Notes: generated from the sequence alone by a model not told the origin. 64,000 nt of DNA from JBBIQS01 sp037442205 (GCA_037442205.1 JBBIQS010000047.1:1-64000), one strand, 5' to 3'; shown: positions 8,396-17,715, counted from the stretch's first letter. Translations and numbers: made by a program.

Positions 8396-10535
8396 GGCGC
8401 AGCCCGGACCCAACTTCGGCAAATACCAGCTGCTCGACCGCATCGCCGCGGGCGGGATGGCGGAGATCTTCCGCGCCCGCTTCGTCGCCGCCGCCGGCGT
8501 CACCAAGTCGGTCGTCATCAAGCGCATCCTTCCTCACTACGCCGGCAACTCGGCGTTCGTCTCGATGTTCATCAACGAGGCGAAGATCGCCTGCAGTCTC
8601 TCCCACGGGAACATCGCCCAGATCTTCGACTTCGGCGAGATCGACGGCGAGTACTTCCTGGCGATGGAGTACGTCCAGGGCCAGGCGCTGAACCGGCTGA
8701 TGCGCAAGGCCCAGGAGCGCGGCTTCCTGGTGCCGACGCCGATCGCGGTCTACATCGCCTCCGAGCTGTGCGCCGGGCTGCACTACGCCCACACCCGCAC
8801 CGACGAGAACGGCCGGCCGCTGGGAATCATCCACCGCGACGTCTCGCCGCAGAACGTCATCGTCAGCTACGAGGGCCAGGTCAAGATCGTCGACTTCGGC
8901 ATCGCCAAGGCCCGCTCGGCCGGGCTGGACAACACCAAGACCCAGACCGGGGCGATGAAGGGCAAGTACGTCTACTTCTCGCCCGAGCAGGCTCGCGGCA
9001 AGCCGCTCGACGCCCGCACCGACGTCTTCGCCACCGGGATCGTGATCTACGAGATGCTGGTCGGCCGCCGGCCCTTCGAGGGCAAGGTGATCGAAGTACT
9101 GGGGCACATCGCCAAGGGCGAGTTCGACCGGCCCAGCGCCGCCAACCCTGACATCCCGCGCGAGCTGGAGGCCATCGTGCTGCGGGCGATGGCCCAGAAT
9201 CCCGACAGCCGCTACACGGCGATGCAGCTGCACGACGCTTTGCGCCAGTACCTGTTCAAGGCCGAGCCGCGCTTCTCGCCGGCGTGGGTCGGGCACTTCG
9301 TCACCTGGCTGTGCAAGGAGGAGCTCAACGCCGAAGGCGGCCGGGCCACCGTCCCCGAGGAGTTCATCGATCTGATGGAGCGCTGGCGCAATCCGGCGCA
9401 GGTGACCCGGGCGGCCGAAAACGCGGCGCGCATCACCTCCGAGGTCGGGACCGAGGAGATGGCGCTGCCCAGCCGACGGAAGCTGCCCTCGAAGTGGCTG
9501 GCGGTCGGAGTGGGCGCAGTGCTGCTCGCCGGGGCACTTGGGGCGCTGGCGGTGCCGCTGCTCAAGGGGCCGCGCACCTTCGCGCTGGAGGTGGCCACGG
9601 TTCCCTCGGGGGCGGCGGTGCTGGTGGACGGGGACGAGACCGGCAAGCTGACCCCGGCGCGGGTCGAGGGCCTGCGGGCGCGCACGGCCCATCGGGTGAA
9701 GCTTCTGCTCGAGGGGCGCAAGCCGATCGAGGTCGAGGTCCCGCCGCAGAGCGGCGACAAGGCCGAGCTGCGCCAGGTCTTCGAGATCGACGCCGTCTCG
9801 CCGCCGCAGGCCCAGCCCGAGGCGGCTCGCGACGACCTCAACCCTCCCGACGACCCGGTGGAGCCGGGGCCGGTGGTCCACGGGACCGAGACCATCATCA
9901 CGCTGCCCGGGCGGATGGCGGTGAGCATCCCGGCCAGCGCCGCGGCGCGGGTGCGGCTCGATCCGAGGAAGACCTACCGGCTGTCGAGCGAGGGGATGGC
10001 GATGTTGGGCGGCCCCGGGTCGCCGCCGCTCAAGCAGGTGCTCTACTTCGGGGAGCGCGCCTCTGGAGTGTCGGCGGAGGGCAGCTTCGGGGCGCTGGGG
10101 CCCGGGCAGACCGAGAGGGTGAGCGGCCTGCGGGCGCTCTACGCCTTCATCTTCGACGACTCGTCCGAGGACAACAGCGGCTCGCTGAAGCTGTGGATCG
10201 CCGAAGAGGGCCGGGGCAAGAGGCGCTTCCCGCTGCTGGTCGACCCGGCGCAGAACGTGATCGTCCCCACCGCGCGACTGGGGAGGTTCACCGGGCTCGA
10301 CCCGCGAGGCAGCTATCTCGCCAAGCTCGGCGGCCAGGTCGACCTGGGCGCGGGCGGCGGGGCGGTGAGGCGGCTGTTCTACTTCCAATCAGGCCTCACC
10401 AAGACCGGGCAGGGCGTGCTGGTGTCCGGGGAGCCGCTCGAGGTGCAGGGCGCCAAGGATTTCTGGCTGCTGCTCCCCGACGACGACCCCGCCGACAACG
10501 CCGGCGAGCTGCTGGTCCGCCTGGTCACCCGCTGA
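8394..10535 (+). CDS. Membrane Ser/Thr protein kinase with PEGA-like extracytoplasmic domain
   Basis: A 713-residue protein. The kinase domain covers about residues 9-275: glycine loop IAAGGMAEIF, ATP-binding Lys in VVIKRIL, catalytic loop HRDVSPQN (His 147), DFG at 167, and SPEQ in place of APE. HRDVSP in place of HRDLKP is usual for myxobacterial kinases. A single membrane helix lies at about 367-390, followed by a PEGA-like domain (about 399-467: ATVPSGAAVLVDGDETGKLTP), a Pro-rich linker, and a C-terminal strand-rich domain of unknown type. The kinase is cytoplasmic and the rest probably periplasmic. The start at ATG 8394 leaves a normal short leader before GKYQLL. Confidence 0.9.
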   Translation: MAQPGPNFGKYQLLDRIAAGGMAEIFRARFVAAAGVTKSVVIKRILPHYAGNSAFVSMFINEAKIACSLSHGNIAQIFDFGEIDGEYFLAMEYVQGQALNRLMRKAQERGFLVPTPIAVYIASELCAGLHYAHTRTDENGRPLGIIHRDVSPQNVIVSYEGQVKIVDFGIAKARSAGLDNTKTQTGAMKGKYVYFSPEQARGKPLDARTDVFATGIVIYEMLVGRRPFEGKVIEVLGHIAKGEFDRPSAANPDIPRELEAIVLRAMAQNPDSRYTAMQLHDALRQYLFKAEPRFSPAWVGHFVTWLCKEELNAEGGRATVPEEFIDLMERWRNPAQVTRAAENAARITSEVGTEEMALPSRRKLPSKWLAVGVGAVLLAGALGALAVPLLKGPRTFALEVATVPSGAAVLVDGDETGKLTPARVEGLRARTAHRVKLLLEGRKPIEVEVPPQSGDKAELRQVFEIDAVSPPQAQPEAARDDLNPPDDPVEPGPVVHGTETIITLPGRMAVSIPASAAARVRLDPRKTYRLSSEGMAMLGGPGSPPLKQVLYFGERASGVSAEGSFGALGPGQTERVSGLRALYAFIFDDSSEDNSGSLKLWIAEEGRGKRRFPLLVDPAQNVIVPTARLGRFTGLDPRGSYLAKLGGQVDLGAGGGAVRRLFYFQSGLTKTGQGVLVSGEPLEVQGAKDFWLLLPDDDPADNAGELLVRLVTR

Positions 10536-10538
10536 GTC

Positions 10539-10568
10539 GAGGCCGCGTTGCGCCAGCGCCGCGGCCTC
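10539..10568 (+). terminator. Possible hairpin terminator after the kinase gene
   Basis: Nine-base arms GAGGCCGCG / CGCGGCCTC, with a 12-base loop, begin three bases after the kinase stop codon. The following bases are cttatgg, with no real T-run, so termination would be weak. It may instead only separate the two genes. Confidence 0.35.
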
Positions 10569-10601
10569 CTTATGGATGGGCCTCGTCCCCAGAGGTTCCC
10601 G

Positions 10602-11213
10602 ATGGCGGTCACGCTCCGGCTGTACACCGATTTCGTCTGCCCGTTCTGCTTCGTCGCCGAGGAGAGCAGCGTGGCGAGGCTGCTGAAGGAGTTCGAACTG
10701 GAGCTCGAGTGGCGCGGCTTCGAGCTGCACCCCGAGACCCCGGTGGGCGGGGCGCGGCTGGAGGACCTCTTCGGTCCGCGCATCCAGGCGATGAGCCAGC
10801 GGATGAAGGCCTTCGCCCAGAGCTTCGGCATCCACGACATGGGGTCGCCCGAGCGGATTCCCAATACTCGCGCGGCACTGGCGCTGGCCGAGCTCGCCCG
10901 CGACGAGGGTCGGCTCGAGCCCTTCCGCAAGGCTGCCATGAGCGCCCACTGGCGCGAGGGCCAGGACCTCGAGTCGCCTCAGGTTCTCGCCGCGCTCGCG
11001 CAGCGCGCCGGCCTGTCCGAGGGCGCGGCAAGCCGGGCGGCCTCCAAGCCCGGCTATCTCGAGCGGGTCGATAAGGCCCGCGACGAGGCCAATCAGATGG
11101 GCGTCACCGGCATCCCCACCTTCATCATCGGCAGCTACCGGGTGGAAGGTTGCCAGCCCTACGAGGTGCTTGCCGAGATCGCGCGAAGAGCCGGCGCGGC
11201 GCGCAGGGGCTAG
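10602..11213 (+). CDS. DsbA-family oxidoreductase, FrnE-like
   Basis: A 203-residue thioredoxin-fold protein: RLYTDFVCPFC gives the CxxC active site near residues 12-15, followed by a helical domain and a C-terminal GVTGIPTFIIGSYRVEGCQPYE with the cis-Pro loop. This matches the FrnE / DSBA-like subgroup. No signal peptide. ATG 10602 is chosen over the upstream ATG at 10575 because AGAGG precedes it by six bases and the fold begins immediately. It may protect cytoplasmic thiols; its position just before the metal island is suggestive but not proof of a link. Confidence 0.82.
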   Translation: MAVTLRLYTDFVCPFCFVAEESSVARLLKEFELELEWRGFELHPETPVGGARLEDLFGPRIQAMSQRMKAFAQSFGIHDMGSPERIPNTRAALALAELARDEGRLEPFRKAAMSAHWREGQDLESPQVLAALAQRAGLSEGAASRAASKPGYLERVDKARDEANQMGVTGIPTFIIGSYRVEGCQPYEVLAEIARRAGAARRG

Positions 11214-11260
11214 CGCCAGCGGCCGAGGCTCATCTCCAACCGGCAGAAGCACCGAGCGAT

Positions 11261-11274
11261 CGGACGGCCGTCCG
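11261..11274. promoter_or_regulatory. Perfect 14-bp palindrome upstream of the efflux genes
   Basis: CGGACGGCCGTCCG is a perfect palindrome in the 227-base gap before the RND adaptor gene. It could be an operator for a metal-responsive repressor. In a GC-rich genome such palindromes also arise by chance, and no regulator gene is adjacent. Confidence 0.25.
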
Positions 11275-11440
11275 TTGCGCGGGGAGACTGCGGACCGCAA
11301 GTTTGGCGGGGCGGCATGTCCGCTCGCGCCTGGCATTGCCGTACGAGATCGCTGCGCGGAGGGCGGCAGGTTGGGGGATCGGCGGAAGCACCTGAGCCCG
11401 AGGGGATGGCGCCCCGACCGGCTCCCGGCGGAGCAGGGCG

Positions 11441-12847
11441 ATGAGACCGCGCAAGCGCATTCTGCTGGCACTGGCGGTGATCGCCTTCGCCGCCGCCTCC
11501 TTTGTCGCCGGGGCACTCATCTTCCGGCACCGGGGTGAAGAGGCGGCGCAGGCGGGCGGGGGGCGAAAGATCCTCTACTACCGCAGCCCGATGAATCCGC
11601 AGGAGACCTCGCCCACTCCGAAGAAGGACCCGATGGGCATGGACTACGTGCCAGTCTATGCCGGCGAGGCGGGGACCGGCGGCGCCGGCGCCCCGCCCGG
11701 CCCGCCGCTGGGCGCGGGCCCGAATGCGGTGCGGATCGATCCGCGCGTGGTCCAGGAGACGGGCGTCACCACCGAGCGCGCGGAGGTTCGGCGGCTCAGC
11801 CGGAATGTCCGCACCGTCGGAATCGTCCGGCCCGACGAGCGGCGGCTGGTCACCGTCACCGTCAAAGTCACTGGATGGGTTGAGCGGCTGTACGTCAACT
11901 TCACCGGCGAGCAGGTCCGACAGGGCGATCCGCTGGCGGACATCTACAGCCCCGAGCTGCTGGCCACCCAGCGCGAGTACCTCGTGGCGCTGCAGTACGC
12001 GCGCTCCCTCGGCCGGGGAGCCCCGGCCGAGACGAGGGCCGGCGCGTGGAGCCTGGTCCAGGGTGCCAAGCGCAGGCTGCTCCTCTGGGGCGTCCTGGAG
12101 CGCGACGTCATCGAGCTCGCCCGCCGTGGCGTGCCCAGAAGGCTGATGACGATCCGCGCCTCGGCCGACGGCGTGGTCTTGGACAAGCAGGTCACCGCCG
12201 GGATGCAAATCCAACCCGGGATGACGCTGCTGAGAGTCGGCGACCTGCGCGAAGTCTGGCTCTTCGCGCAGATCTACCCGCACCAGCTTCCGTGGCTTCG
12301 CGAGGGGCAGGTGGTCGAGATCCAGGTCGCTGGCATTCCAGACCGGTTGATCGAAGGGCGCGTGGACTACATCCAGCCGGTCGTCTCGATGGAGTCACGG
12401 ACGGTCGAAGTCCGGGTCCAGGTCGCCCAGCCCGGGGACGACGTGCTCCTCAAGCCGAACATGTACGCCAACGTCACCATCCGCTCGCCTGTGGCGCAGC
12501 AGGCAACCACCGTCAACGAGCAGGCAGTCATTCGCACCGGCGAAAGGACCGTCGTGATCGTCGCTCTGGGCAATGGCTATTTCGAGCCGCGCGAGGTGAA
12601 GCTGGGGGCCAGCGGAGGCGGCTACGTCGAGATCCTCGACGGCCTCAAGCCCAACGAGCTGGTCGTGACGTCCTCGGAATTCCTCCTCGACTCGGAAAGC
12701 AACTTGCGATCCGCCATGGGGGCGATGGGAGGGCACGCGGGCCACGGCGCGGCGCCAGCAATCGGAGGAAGCGGCGCAGCGAAGCCATCGCAGAGCCAGG
12801 GAGTGGACGCGGGCCCGCCCTCAGACGGCGGGCACGGCGGGCACTGA
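11441..12847 (+). CDS. Heavy-metal RND efflux periplasmic adaptor, CusB-like
   Basis: A 468-residue membrane-fusion protein. An N-terminal membrane anchor (ILLALAVIAFAAASFVAGALIF) is followed by a short metal-binding segment (YYRSPMNP ... KKDPMGMDYVPVY), then lipoyl/barrel-sandwich sequence (VKVTGWVERLYVNFTGEQVRQGDPL), a helical hairpin, and the beta-barrel and membrane-proximal domains (GNGYFEPREVKLG). The C-terminal tail is rich in His, Gly and Met. It should link an inner-membrane pump to an outer-membrane channel. The pump gene follows after 23 bases. No TolC-type gene is in this operon; one is present at 31629. Confidence 0.85.
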   Translation: MRPRKRILLALAVIAFAAASFVAGALIFRHRGEEAAQAGGGRKILYYRSPMNPQETSPTPKKDPMGMDYVPVYAGEAGTGGAGAPPGPPLGAGPNAVRIDPRVVQETGVTTERAEVRRLSRNVRTVGIVRPDERRLVTVTVKVTGWVERLYVNFTGEQVRQGDPLADIYSPELLATQREYLVALQYARSLGRGAPAETRAGAWSLVQGAKRRLLLWGVLERDVIELARRGVPRRLMTIRASADGVVLDKQVTAGMQIQPGMTLLRVGDLREVWLFAQIYPHQLPWLREGQVVEIQVAGIPDRLIEGRVDYIQPVVSMESRTVEVRVQVAQPGDDVLLKPNMYANVTIRSPVAQQATTVNEQAVIRTGERTVVIVALGNGYFEPREVKLGASGGGYVEILDGLKPNELVVTSSEFLLDSESNLRSAMGAMGGHAGHGAAPAIGGSGAAKPSQSQGVDAGPPSDGGHGGH

Positions 12848-12870
12848 CCAGCGGCGGGAGCGGGGGCGGG

Positions 12871-15800
12871 ATGCTCAAGCGGATCATCGAGGCATCGATT
12901 CGCAACCGCTTCCTCGTGTTGCTGGCGACGGCCTTCCTGATCGGCTGGGGCGCGTACTCGCTGCTCAACACGCCGGTGGATGCCATTCCCGACCTGAGCG
13001 ACGTCCAGGTCATCATCTACACGGAATATCCCGGGCAATCGCCGCGGACGGTGGAGGACCAGGTCACCTATCCGCTGACTACCGCGCTGGTCTCGGTGCC
13101 GCGCTCGAAGGTCGTGCGAGGCTACTCGTTCTTCGGCTACTCGCTCGTCTACGTCATTTTCGAGGATGGCACCGACCTCTATTGGTCGCGCAGCCGCGTC
13201 CTCGAGTACCTGAACTACGCGCAGAAGCGGTTGCCGCCGAACGTCATCCCCACGCTCGGACCCGATGCGACTGGCGTGGGCTGGGTCTACGAGTACACGG
13301 TGACCTCCGCTCAGCGCTCGCTGGCCGAGTTGCGCTCGTTGCAGGACTGGTTCCTGCGCTACCAGCTGGCCTCGGTTCCCGGCGTGGCCGAGGTGGCGAG
13401 CATCGGCGGCTTCGTCAAGCAGTACCAGGTGACGCTCGACCCCGACCGCATGCTGGCCTTCAACCTCCCGGCGTCGGACGTGGAGATGGCGCTCAAGCGG
13501 TCGAACAACGACGTCGGCGGTGAGGTGATCGAGCTCGGCGAGAAGGAGTTCATGATCCGCGGGCTCGGCTACATCAAATCGGTGGAGGACGTGCAGGCCA
13601 TCGCAGTCGGGGTCGACAAGCGGACCGGGACGCCGATTCACGTGCGCGACATCGCCTCGGTGGCGTTGGGGCCGCTGATGCGCCGCGGGCTCACCGAAGC
13701 CAACGGCGAGGGCGAGGTCGTTACCGGCATCATCGTGATGCGCTACGGCGAGAACGCTCTCAAGGTCATCGACGGAGTGAAGGCCAAGCTCGCCGAGTTG
13801 CGGCAAGGCCTGCCCAAGGACGTGCGGATCGAGGTGGCCTACGACCGGTCCGGGCTCATCGAGCGGGCGATCGAGACGCTGCGCAGCAAGCTGATCGAAG
13901 AGTCGATCATCGTGGCGTTGGTGAGCATCCTCTTCCTGCTCCACGTGCGCAGCGCGCTGGTGGCGATCTTCACTCTGCCCACGGCCATCCTCATCGCCTT
14001 CGTCGTGATGCGCTGGCAGGGCATCAACGCCAACATCATGTCGCTCGGCGGAATCGCCATCGCCATCGGCGCGATGGTCGATGCAGCGATCATCATGATC
14101 GAGAACGCGCACAAGCATCTCGAGCGCGAGGAGTCTCTTGCGCCCGAGCAGCGCCGGGCGCACTGGCTGGTGATCGCCGAGGCGGCAGGCGAGGTCGGAC
14201 CGTCGCTCTTCTACTCGCTGCTGCTGATCACCGTGTCGTTCATCCCGGTGTTCACGCTTCAGGAACAGGAGGGGCGGCTCTTCCGGCCACTGGCCTTCAC
14301 CAAGACCTACTCGATGGGCGCCGCAGCCCTGCTCTCGGTGACCCTGGTTCCGGTGCTGATGGGCTATTGGATCCGAGGCAGGATCCGCCCGGAGGAGAGG
14401 AATCCGATCAACCGCCTTCTGATTCGCGCCTACCACCCGGTCGCGCGCTTCGTGGTGCGCTACAGCGTGGCGGTGATCCTGGTCGCGATACTGCTGGTGG
14501 CGGTGACGGTGATTCCGTTCCGCTACCTCGGCTCGGAGTTCATGCCGCCGCTGTACGAGGGCGACCTGCTCTACATGCCGACGACGCTGCCCGGCATATC
14601 GATCACCAAGGCCAAGCAGACCCTGCAGCAGACCGACAAGATCATCAAAGCCTTCCCCGAGGTGCACCACGTGCTCGGCAAGGCTGGGCGCGCGGAGACG
14701 GCCACCGATCCCGCAGGTCTCGACATGTTCGAGACCACCATCATGCTCAAGCCCGAGAGCGAGTGGCGCCCGGGCCTGACCGCCGACAAGCTCATTCAGC
14801 AGCTCAACCAGGCCATCCAGTTCCCGGGCGTGACCAACGCCTGGACCATGCCCATCAAGACCCGCACCGACATGCTCAGCACCGGCATCAAGACTCCGGT
14901 GGGCATCAAGATCGGCGGCCCGGACCTGGCCACGCTCGAGCAGATCGGAATCCAGGTCGAGGCGGTGATGCGCGGGGTCCCAGGGACGCTGAGCGCCTTC
15001 GCCGAGCGCGCGCTCGGCGGCAACTACCTCGATATCCGCATCAATCGCCAGGAGATCGCGCGCTACGGACTCTCGATCGATGCCGTTCAGCAGGTCATCC
15101 AGAGCGCCATCGGCGGGATGACCGTCACCACCACCGTCGAAGGGCTCGAGCGCTACCCGGTCAATCTGCGCTACCCGCGCGAGCTGCGCGACGACCCGCA
15201 GAAGCTGGGACGGGTGCTGGTGCCGACGCCCACCGGAGCGCAGATCCCGTTGGCCGAGCTCGCCAGCTTCGACTTCCAGCGCGGCCCGATGGTGGTGCGC
15301 AGCGAGGGAACCCGGCCGAACGCATGGGTCTACGTCGATATCACCGGGATCGACGTCGGGACCTACGTGCGCCGGGCGCAGAAGGCGGTCGCCGAACAGG
15401 TGAAGCTGCCGGCCGGCTACACCCTGACCTGGAGCGGGCAGTTCGAGTACATGCAGCGCGCGCAGCGGCGGTTGATGGTGGTCGTGCCGCTGACGCTCTT
15501 CATCATCGTGCTGCTCCTGTACCTCAACACCCGCTCGCTGACGAAGACGGCGATCGTCCTTCTGGCGGTGCCGTTCTCGCTCGTCGGGGCGATCTGGCTG
15601 CTCTTCCTCTCCGGCTACAACCTGAGCATCGCGGTGTGGGTCGGGCTGATCGCCTTGGCTGGGCTCGACGCCGAGACCGGCGTGGTGATGCTGCTCTACC
15701 TCGACCAGGCCTACTACCAGCGCCGGCGCGAGGGGCAGATGCGCGGCCTCTCCGACCTGCGCGAGGCGATCGACCACGGCGCGGTGAGGCGGGTGCGGCC

Positions 15801-16023
15801 CAAGATCATGACCGCTGCCACGATCATCGCCGGCCTGGTCCCGATTCTATGGAGCCACGGCGCCGGCGCCGACGTCATGAAGCGGATCGCCGCGCCGATG
15901 GTCGGGGGCGTGGTGACCTCGGTGCTGATGGAGCTGGCGGTCTACCCGGCGATCTACTTCCTCTGGCGCGGCCACCAGCTCAAGCGAGAGGCGCGGCGGG
16001 AGGGCAGGGCCCTGACGGACTGA
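12871..16023 (+). CDS. Heavy-metal efflux RND pump, CusA/HME family
   Basis: A 1050-residue inner-membrane proton-driven transporter. The start MLKRIIEASIRNRFLVLL is typical, and twelve membrane helices in two sets flank two large periplasmic loops. HME-family motifs include DAIPDLSDVQVIIYTEYPGQ, DGTDLYWSRSRVLEYL, AWTMPIKTRTDMLSTGI, GPMVV and RVRPKIMTAATIIAGLVP. The DMLSTGI region and a Met in GPMVV favour a CusA-type monovalent metal pump, but copper versus zinc or cobalt cannot be settled by eye. Paired with the adaptor at 11441. A second pump of the same family is at 34561. Confidence 0.88.
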   Translation: MLKRIIEASIRNRFLVLLATAFLIGWGAYSLLNTPVDAIPDLSDVQVIIYTEYPGQSPRTVEDQVTYPLTTALVSVPRSKVVRGYSFFGYSLVYVIFEDGTDLYWSRSRVLEYLNYAQKRLPPNVIPTLGPDATGVGWVYEYTVTSAQRSLAELRSLQDWFLRYQLASVPGVAEVASIGGFVKQYQVTLDPDRMLAFNLPASDVEMALKRSNNDVGGEVIELGEKEFMIRGLGYIKSVEDVQAIAVGVDKRTGTPIHVRDIASVALGPLMRRGLTEANGEGEVVTGIIVMRYGENALKVIDGVKAKLAELRQGLPKDVRIEVAYDRSGLIERAIETLRSKLIEESIIVALVSILFLLHVRSALVAIFTLPTAILIAFVVMRWQGINANIMSLGGIAIAIGAMVDAAIIMIENAHKHLEREESLAPEQRRAHWLVIAEAAGEVGPSLFYSLLLITVSFIPVFTLQEQEGRLFRPLAFTKTYSMGAAALLSVTLVPVLMGYWIRGRIRPEERNPINRLLIRAYHPVARFVVRYSVAVILVAILLVAVTVIPFRYLGSEFMPPLYEGDLLYMPTTLPGISITKAKQTLQQTDKIIKAFPEVHHVLGKAGRAETATDPAGLDMFETTIMLKPESEWRPGLTADKLIQQLNQAIQFPGVTNAWTMPIKTRTDMLSTGIKTPVGIKIGGPDLATLEQIGIQVEAVMRGVPGTLSAFAERALGGNYLDIRINRQEIARYGLSIDAVQQVIQSAIGGMTVTTTVEGLERYPVNLRYPRELRDDPQKLGRVLVPTPTGAQIPLAELASFDFQRGPMVVRSEGTRPNAWVYVDITGIDVGTYVRRAQKAVAEQVKLPAGYTLTWSGQFEYMQRAQRRLMVVVPLTLFIIVLLLYLNTRSLTKTAIVLLAVPFSLVGAIWLLFLSGYNLSIAVWVGLIALAGLDAETGVVMLLYLDQAYYQRRREGQMRGLSDLREAIDHGAVRRVRPKIMTAATIIAGLVPILWSHGAGADVMKRIAAPMVGGVVTSVLMELAVYPAIYFLWRGHQLKREARREGRALTD

Positions 16024-16060
16024 CACTCGTGGACGCGATCGGAAGGGACGTGCGCTCGAG

Positions 16061-16429
16061 CTACCTAGGCGGGCGATCCCGACGCAGGCCATGGCGCAGG
16101 CTCCGGATTGCACGCTGCGCTCGAACCAGCTCAACGAGCGAATGGACCGTCACCGCTACGCCGATCAGGAAGATCGCCGCAAATACTGGGAGCAGACTGA
16201 GCAGGCGCTCTGCGAGTGGATGTCGCCCTGCCAAGATCATCAGCGCGGTGTGGAGCGTGAGCGGCAGGGAGATGAGGACGATCCCGAGCTGAAGCTCCGA
16301 GAGGGCCGTGCGCTTCTCTGCCAAGCGCGTGCGATAGAGAGCAAGCTGGGTGCCGATGTCCCCCAAGGTCCTCTCGCTCGGTCGAAAGTTAGCTGTCGCG
16401 CCGTCGCCGGCAACGACCGCCCGTGGCAC
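16061..16429 (-). CDS. Small two-helix membrane protein, unknown function
   Basis: A 122-residue protein with an N-terminal soluble part whose QLALYRTRLAEKRTALSE segment faintly recalls DUF202-type proteins. Two membrane helices follow (LGIVLISLPLTLHTALMIL; LLPVFAAIFLIGVAVTVHSLVEL), then a basic C-terminus rich in Arg. It reads opposite to the efflux operon and convergent with its 3' end. ATG 16429 is used; no strong ribosome site is evident. The hydrophobic pattern supports a real gene. Confidence 0.5.
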   Translation of the reverse strand: MPRAVVAGDGATANFRPSERTLGDIGTQLALYRTRLAEKRTALSELQLGIVLISLPLTLHTALMILAGRHPLAERLLSLLPVFAAIFLIGVAVTVHSLVELVRAQRAIRSLRHGLRRDRPPR

Positions 16430-16546
16430 GCGCGCCTGATCTTCCCCCGAGAACGGCAGGCCACAGCCGCAAGCAGAGTCCTGGCGTGGCTACCTTTTGT
16501 TGGTCGCGGAATCGTTTGGAACTCGAGAGGGGGCGCAGGCGCGTCC

Positions 16547-17017
16547 ATGCGCACTCAGGACACGGCTGATCGGCAGGAGGCTCACCTGCGTGAGCTCGCC
16601 GCGCGCCACCGCGTCCGCTACGAGGTGCACCCCGAGACTCAAGTGGTCGAGCACCAGCTCGCTCGGGTTGGGTTCGACCTGCAACTCTATGGTCTGCACG
16701 AGCATCCCGAGCACGTGATGCCCGGGTGCCCGGAGTGCACCAAGGCGTACGCGGCGCTCCGGGAGATCGCCCAGTGGATTCTGCCGACCGAGCTCAGACC
16801 CTCGCGCTACGAAATCGAGGGCTACCATCCCGAGCTCCGCGCCGCTCCCGACCTCAAAGCCCGCGACGAGGTGCGGCTCGAGGTGGCCATCGTGCACAGG
16901 CATGACTTCTTCGCGCCCATCGACAAGTGCGAGGAGCGCTGCCTCAGCGAGATGAAGCAGAAGCTGCGCCGGCTTGGCGTGCGTGAGGGCAGGCGGCTGG
17001 CTGGCGGGCGGTCGTAA
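16547..17017 (+). CDS. Uncharacterised soluble protein with CxxC motif
   Basis: A 156-residue protein starting MRTQDTADRQ, preceded by GAGAGGGGG about a dozen bases upstream. The composition is ordinary globular protein, unlike the Arg-rich shadow frames around it. Notable is a His/Cys segment, LHEHPEHVMPGCPECTKAY, which could bind a metal, and a second Cys pair KCEERC near the C-terminus. No signal peptide is seen. No family recognised. It is the last gene before the first predicted sigma-54 promoter of the island. Confidence 0.55.
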   Translation: MRTQDTADRQEAHLRELAARHRVRYEVHPETQVVEHQLARVGFDLQLYGLHEHPEHVMPGCPECTKAYAALREIAQWILPTELRPSRYEIEGYHPELRAAPDLKARDEVRLEVAIVHRHDFFAPIDKCEERCLSEMKQKLRRLGVREGRRLAGGRS

Positions 17018-17196
17018 AGCCGGATCGTCCTCTGAAGAAGGCGAACGGCGAGCGCACTCGAGGCAGGCGACGCTGCAACAATCTTCGAGCAGTTAAAGAA
17101 AGGTTCAGGCCAGCACCCTGGCCAGGATGTCACCCCGCGACGGCTCCTCTACCTAACCCAAGGTCGTATTGACGGTCTGCGCGCCGGCGAACCCCG

Positions 17197-17212
17197 AGGC
17201 ATGACCATTGCT
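17197..17212 (+). promoter_or_regulatory. Predicted sigma-54 promoter (-24/-12)
   Basis: AGGCATGACCATTGCT fits the sigma-54 consensus TGGCAC-N5-TTGCW, with GG at 17198-17199 and GC at 17210-17211, exactly 12 bases apart. Transcription would begin near 17223, giving a leader of about 85 bases before the lipoprotein gene at 17309. The upstream region has an inverted repeat GGCCAG-N4-CTGGCC (17108-17123) that could be an activator site. A near-identical element precedes the paralogue at 19674, and an NtrC-type activator is encoded at 29047. Confidence 0.65.
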
Positions 17213-17308
17213 TGGCCGTCCGGGCCGCTCCTACTCCCAGTGTCGAGTGGATGCGCGCGTGGTGAACCCTCTGACTGGCGGCGACCGGCCGCGTAAGGAA
17301 GCAGCAGC

Positions 17309-17668
17309 ATGCATCGAGCGCTCGGATTGTCGTTGGCCCTGATGTCTCTCGCCGCCTGTTCAGGCGAGGTCGGTACGTTCGAAGAGGGAGCAGATGCTGG
17401 GGTCGGCACGTCCGACTCGGGCTCGACCGGGCTCGATGCGTCCTCGGCCCATCCCGATGCGGCGATCTCGGCGGATGCGGGTGCTGGACACGATGCTTCG
17501 ACCTGCGTCGACCCGTGCCCGATGGCGGGAAAGAAGCGCTGCCTCAGCGCCGACAGCTCCAAGATCGATGTCTGTAAGCAGCAGGCAGACGGGTGCCTGC
17601 GCTGGATCACCTCGAGCTGCCCGAGCGGACAGTCCTGCATGATCATGGGCAGCGCCATGTGCATGTAG
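17309..17668 (+). CDS. Cys/Met-rich lipoprotein, copy 1
   Basis: A 119-residue protein. Its signal peptide MHRALGLSLALMSLAAC ends in a lipobox. A low-complexity Asp/Ala/Gly/Ser spacer follows, then a compact C-terminal domain with eight Cys in the pattern C-C-KRC-VC-GC-SC-SC-MC, ending SCMIMGSAMCM. The Cys framework resembles the Cys-rich modules common in myxobacterial secreted proteins, but the Met-rich end is unusual and would suit Cu(I) binding. AAGGA lies 10 bases upstream of the ATG. Paralogues are at 19674 and 21427. Function inferred only from context (multicopper oxidase next door). Confidence 0.75.
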   Translation: MHRALGLSLALMSLAACSGEVGTFEEGADAGVGTSDSGSTGLDASSAHPDAAISADAGAGHDASTCVDPCPMAGKKRCLSADSSKIDVCKQQADGCLRWITSSCPSGQSCMIMGSAMCM

Positions 17669-17697
17669 CCTCCCGCGGCAGGCACGCCAGCAATCTG

Positions 17698-17715
17698 TTC
17701 CTCGAGCTCGAGGAA
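17698..17715. promoter_or_regulatory. Perfect 18-bp palindrome between lipoprotein and multicopper oxidase genes
   Basis: TTCCTCGAGCTCGAGGAA is a perfect palindrome 30 bases after the lipoprotein stop and 85 bases before the oxidase start. It could be an operator, or an RNA hairpin that trims expression between the two genes. No T-run follows, so it does not look like an intrinsic terminator. Confidence 0.4.
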
